Shown: positions 63,782-64,000 of the stretch, piece by piece
How positions within the stretch are numbered: position 1 is the first letter of the stretch
Layout: each line of letters opens with the position of its first letter
Assembly (NCBI RefSeq): GCF_003858655.1
Contig: NZ_RQXV01000005.1
Span: forward strand, 124,001-188,000
Length of the DNA: 64,000 nt
Direction: 5' to 3'
Source of the DNA: Amphritea balenae
GTDB taxonomy: Bacteria; Pseudomonadota; Gammaproteobacteria; Pseudomonadales; Balneatricaceae
The notes under the pieces: generated by a model
What the model was told of the DNA's origin: nothing
The model's database searches: none
What the model saw: only the letters and a program-made list of their open reading frames with translations
Position numbers and translations under genes: made by a program

Positions 63782-64000
63782 ATGGATCTACTGATACTTC
63801 TCCCCTTTATCACCATCATCGCCTTTGCGACCTATGTGCAAACCGTCACCGGCTTTGCCCTGGGCATGATAGTCATGGGCGCAGTAACCACCTTTGATCT
63901 GGTACCTATCGCTTTCACCTCAGTGGTGATCAGCATAGTCACCTTCATCAATGGCGCAGTCGCCCTGAAAGGTAACTATAAAGCCGTCGACCTTAAACGG
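63782..64000 (+). CDS. TauE/SafE-type anion exporter, N-terminal part
   Basis: The first 73 codons of a membrane transporter that runs off the right edge. The motif QTVTGFALGMIVMGAV (TGFG/A-type loop after the first helix) is typical of TauE/SafE (DUF81) proteins, which export sulfite, sulfoacetate and similar anions. Two to three hydrophobic helices are visible. It is on the same strand as the SulP gene, 175 bp downstream. Confidence 0.85.
   Translation, partial: MDLLILLPFITIIAFATYVQTVTGFALGMIVMGAVTTFDLVPIAFTSVVISIVTFINGAVALKGNYKAVDLKR

Overview
The window is typical chromosome of a motile marine gammaproteobacterium, probably of the Oceanospirillaceae (Amphritea, Neptunomonas or Neptuniibacter type). 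This placement rests on gene order and recalled protein families; no database search was possible. Most genes lie on the minus strand.

Layout. From 1 to 13693 (read right to left) runs the late part of a polar flagellar cluster: fliE-F-G-H-I-J, fliK, fliL-M-N-O-P-Q-R, flhB and the 5' end of flhA. From 13867 to 26506 lies an acetate-switch module: acs, the CrbS/CrbR-type two-component pair, a sodium:solute symporter (ActP type) with its DUF4212 small subunit, a cNMP/CBS/DUF294 protein, a DnaQ-like exonuclease and a trypsin-like protease. From 26803 to 52406 the flagellar genes resume: fleQ-fleS-fleR, fliS, fliD, flaG, fliC, a FliT-like gene, flgB to flgL, cheR, cheV and divergent flgA-flgM-flgN. 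In pseudomonads fleQSR and fliE are normally adjacent, so the acetate module divides an otherwise conserved block.

From 52467 to 54836 come tRNA-Arg(CCU) and small genes: a CbiX-type chelatase, a putative ribbon-helix-helix protein with a cluster of palindromes upstream, a DUF3461 protein and a PagL-type lipid A deacylase. From 54852 to 64000 lies a sulfur-oxidation module: SoeABC-type sulfite dehydrogenase, an aldehyde dehydrogenase downstream of it, a divergent SulP anion permease and the start of a TauE/SafE-type exporter.

How the parts work together. The flagellar regulation is readable in the sequence. FleQ/FleR-type sigma-54 activators are encoded here, and sigma-54-like promoters lie before flgB, flgF and fliK. 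Sigma-28-like promoters lie before fliC and flgM. CrbS/CrbR-type systems are known to switch on acs, and here they sit with acs and the acetate-type symporter. SoeABC would oxidise cytoplasmic sulfite to sulfate, while the SulP and TauE-type transporters move sulfur oxyanions.

The most unusual items are a 13-copy 9-bp tandem repeat between fleQ and fliS, cheR with no ATG/GTG/TTG codon where its conserved N-terminus begins, a cluster of ACTGGC/GCCAGT palindromes upstream of a putative DNA-binding protein, and an imperfectly duplicated leader before the SulP gene.
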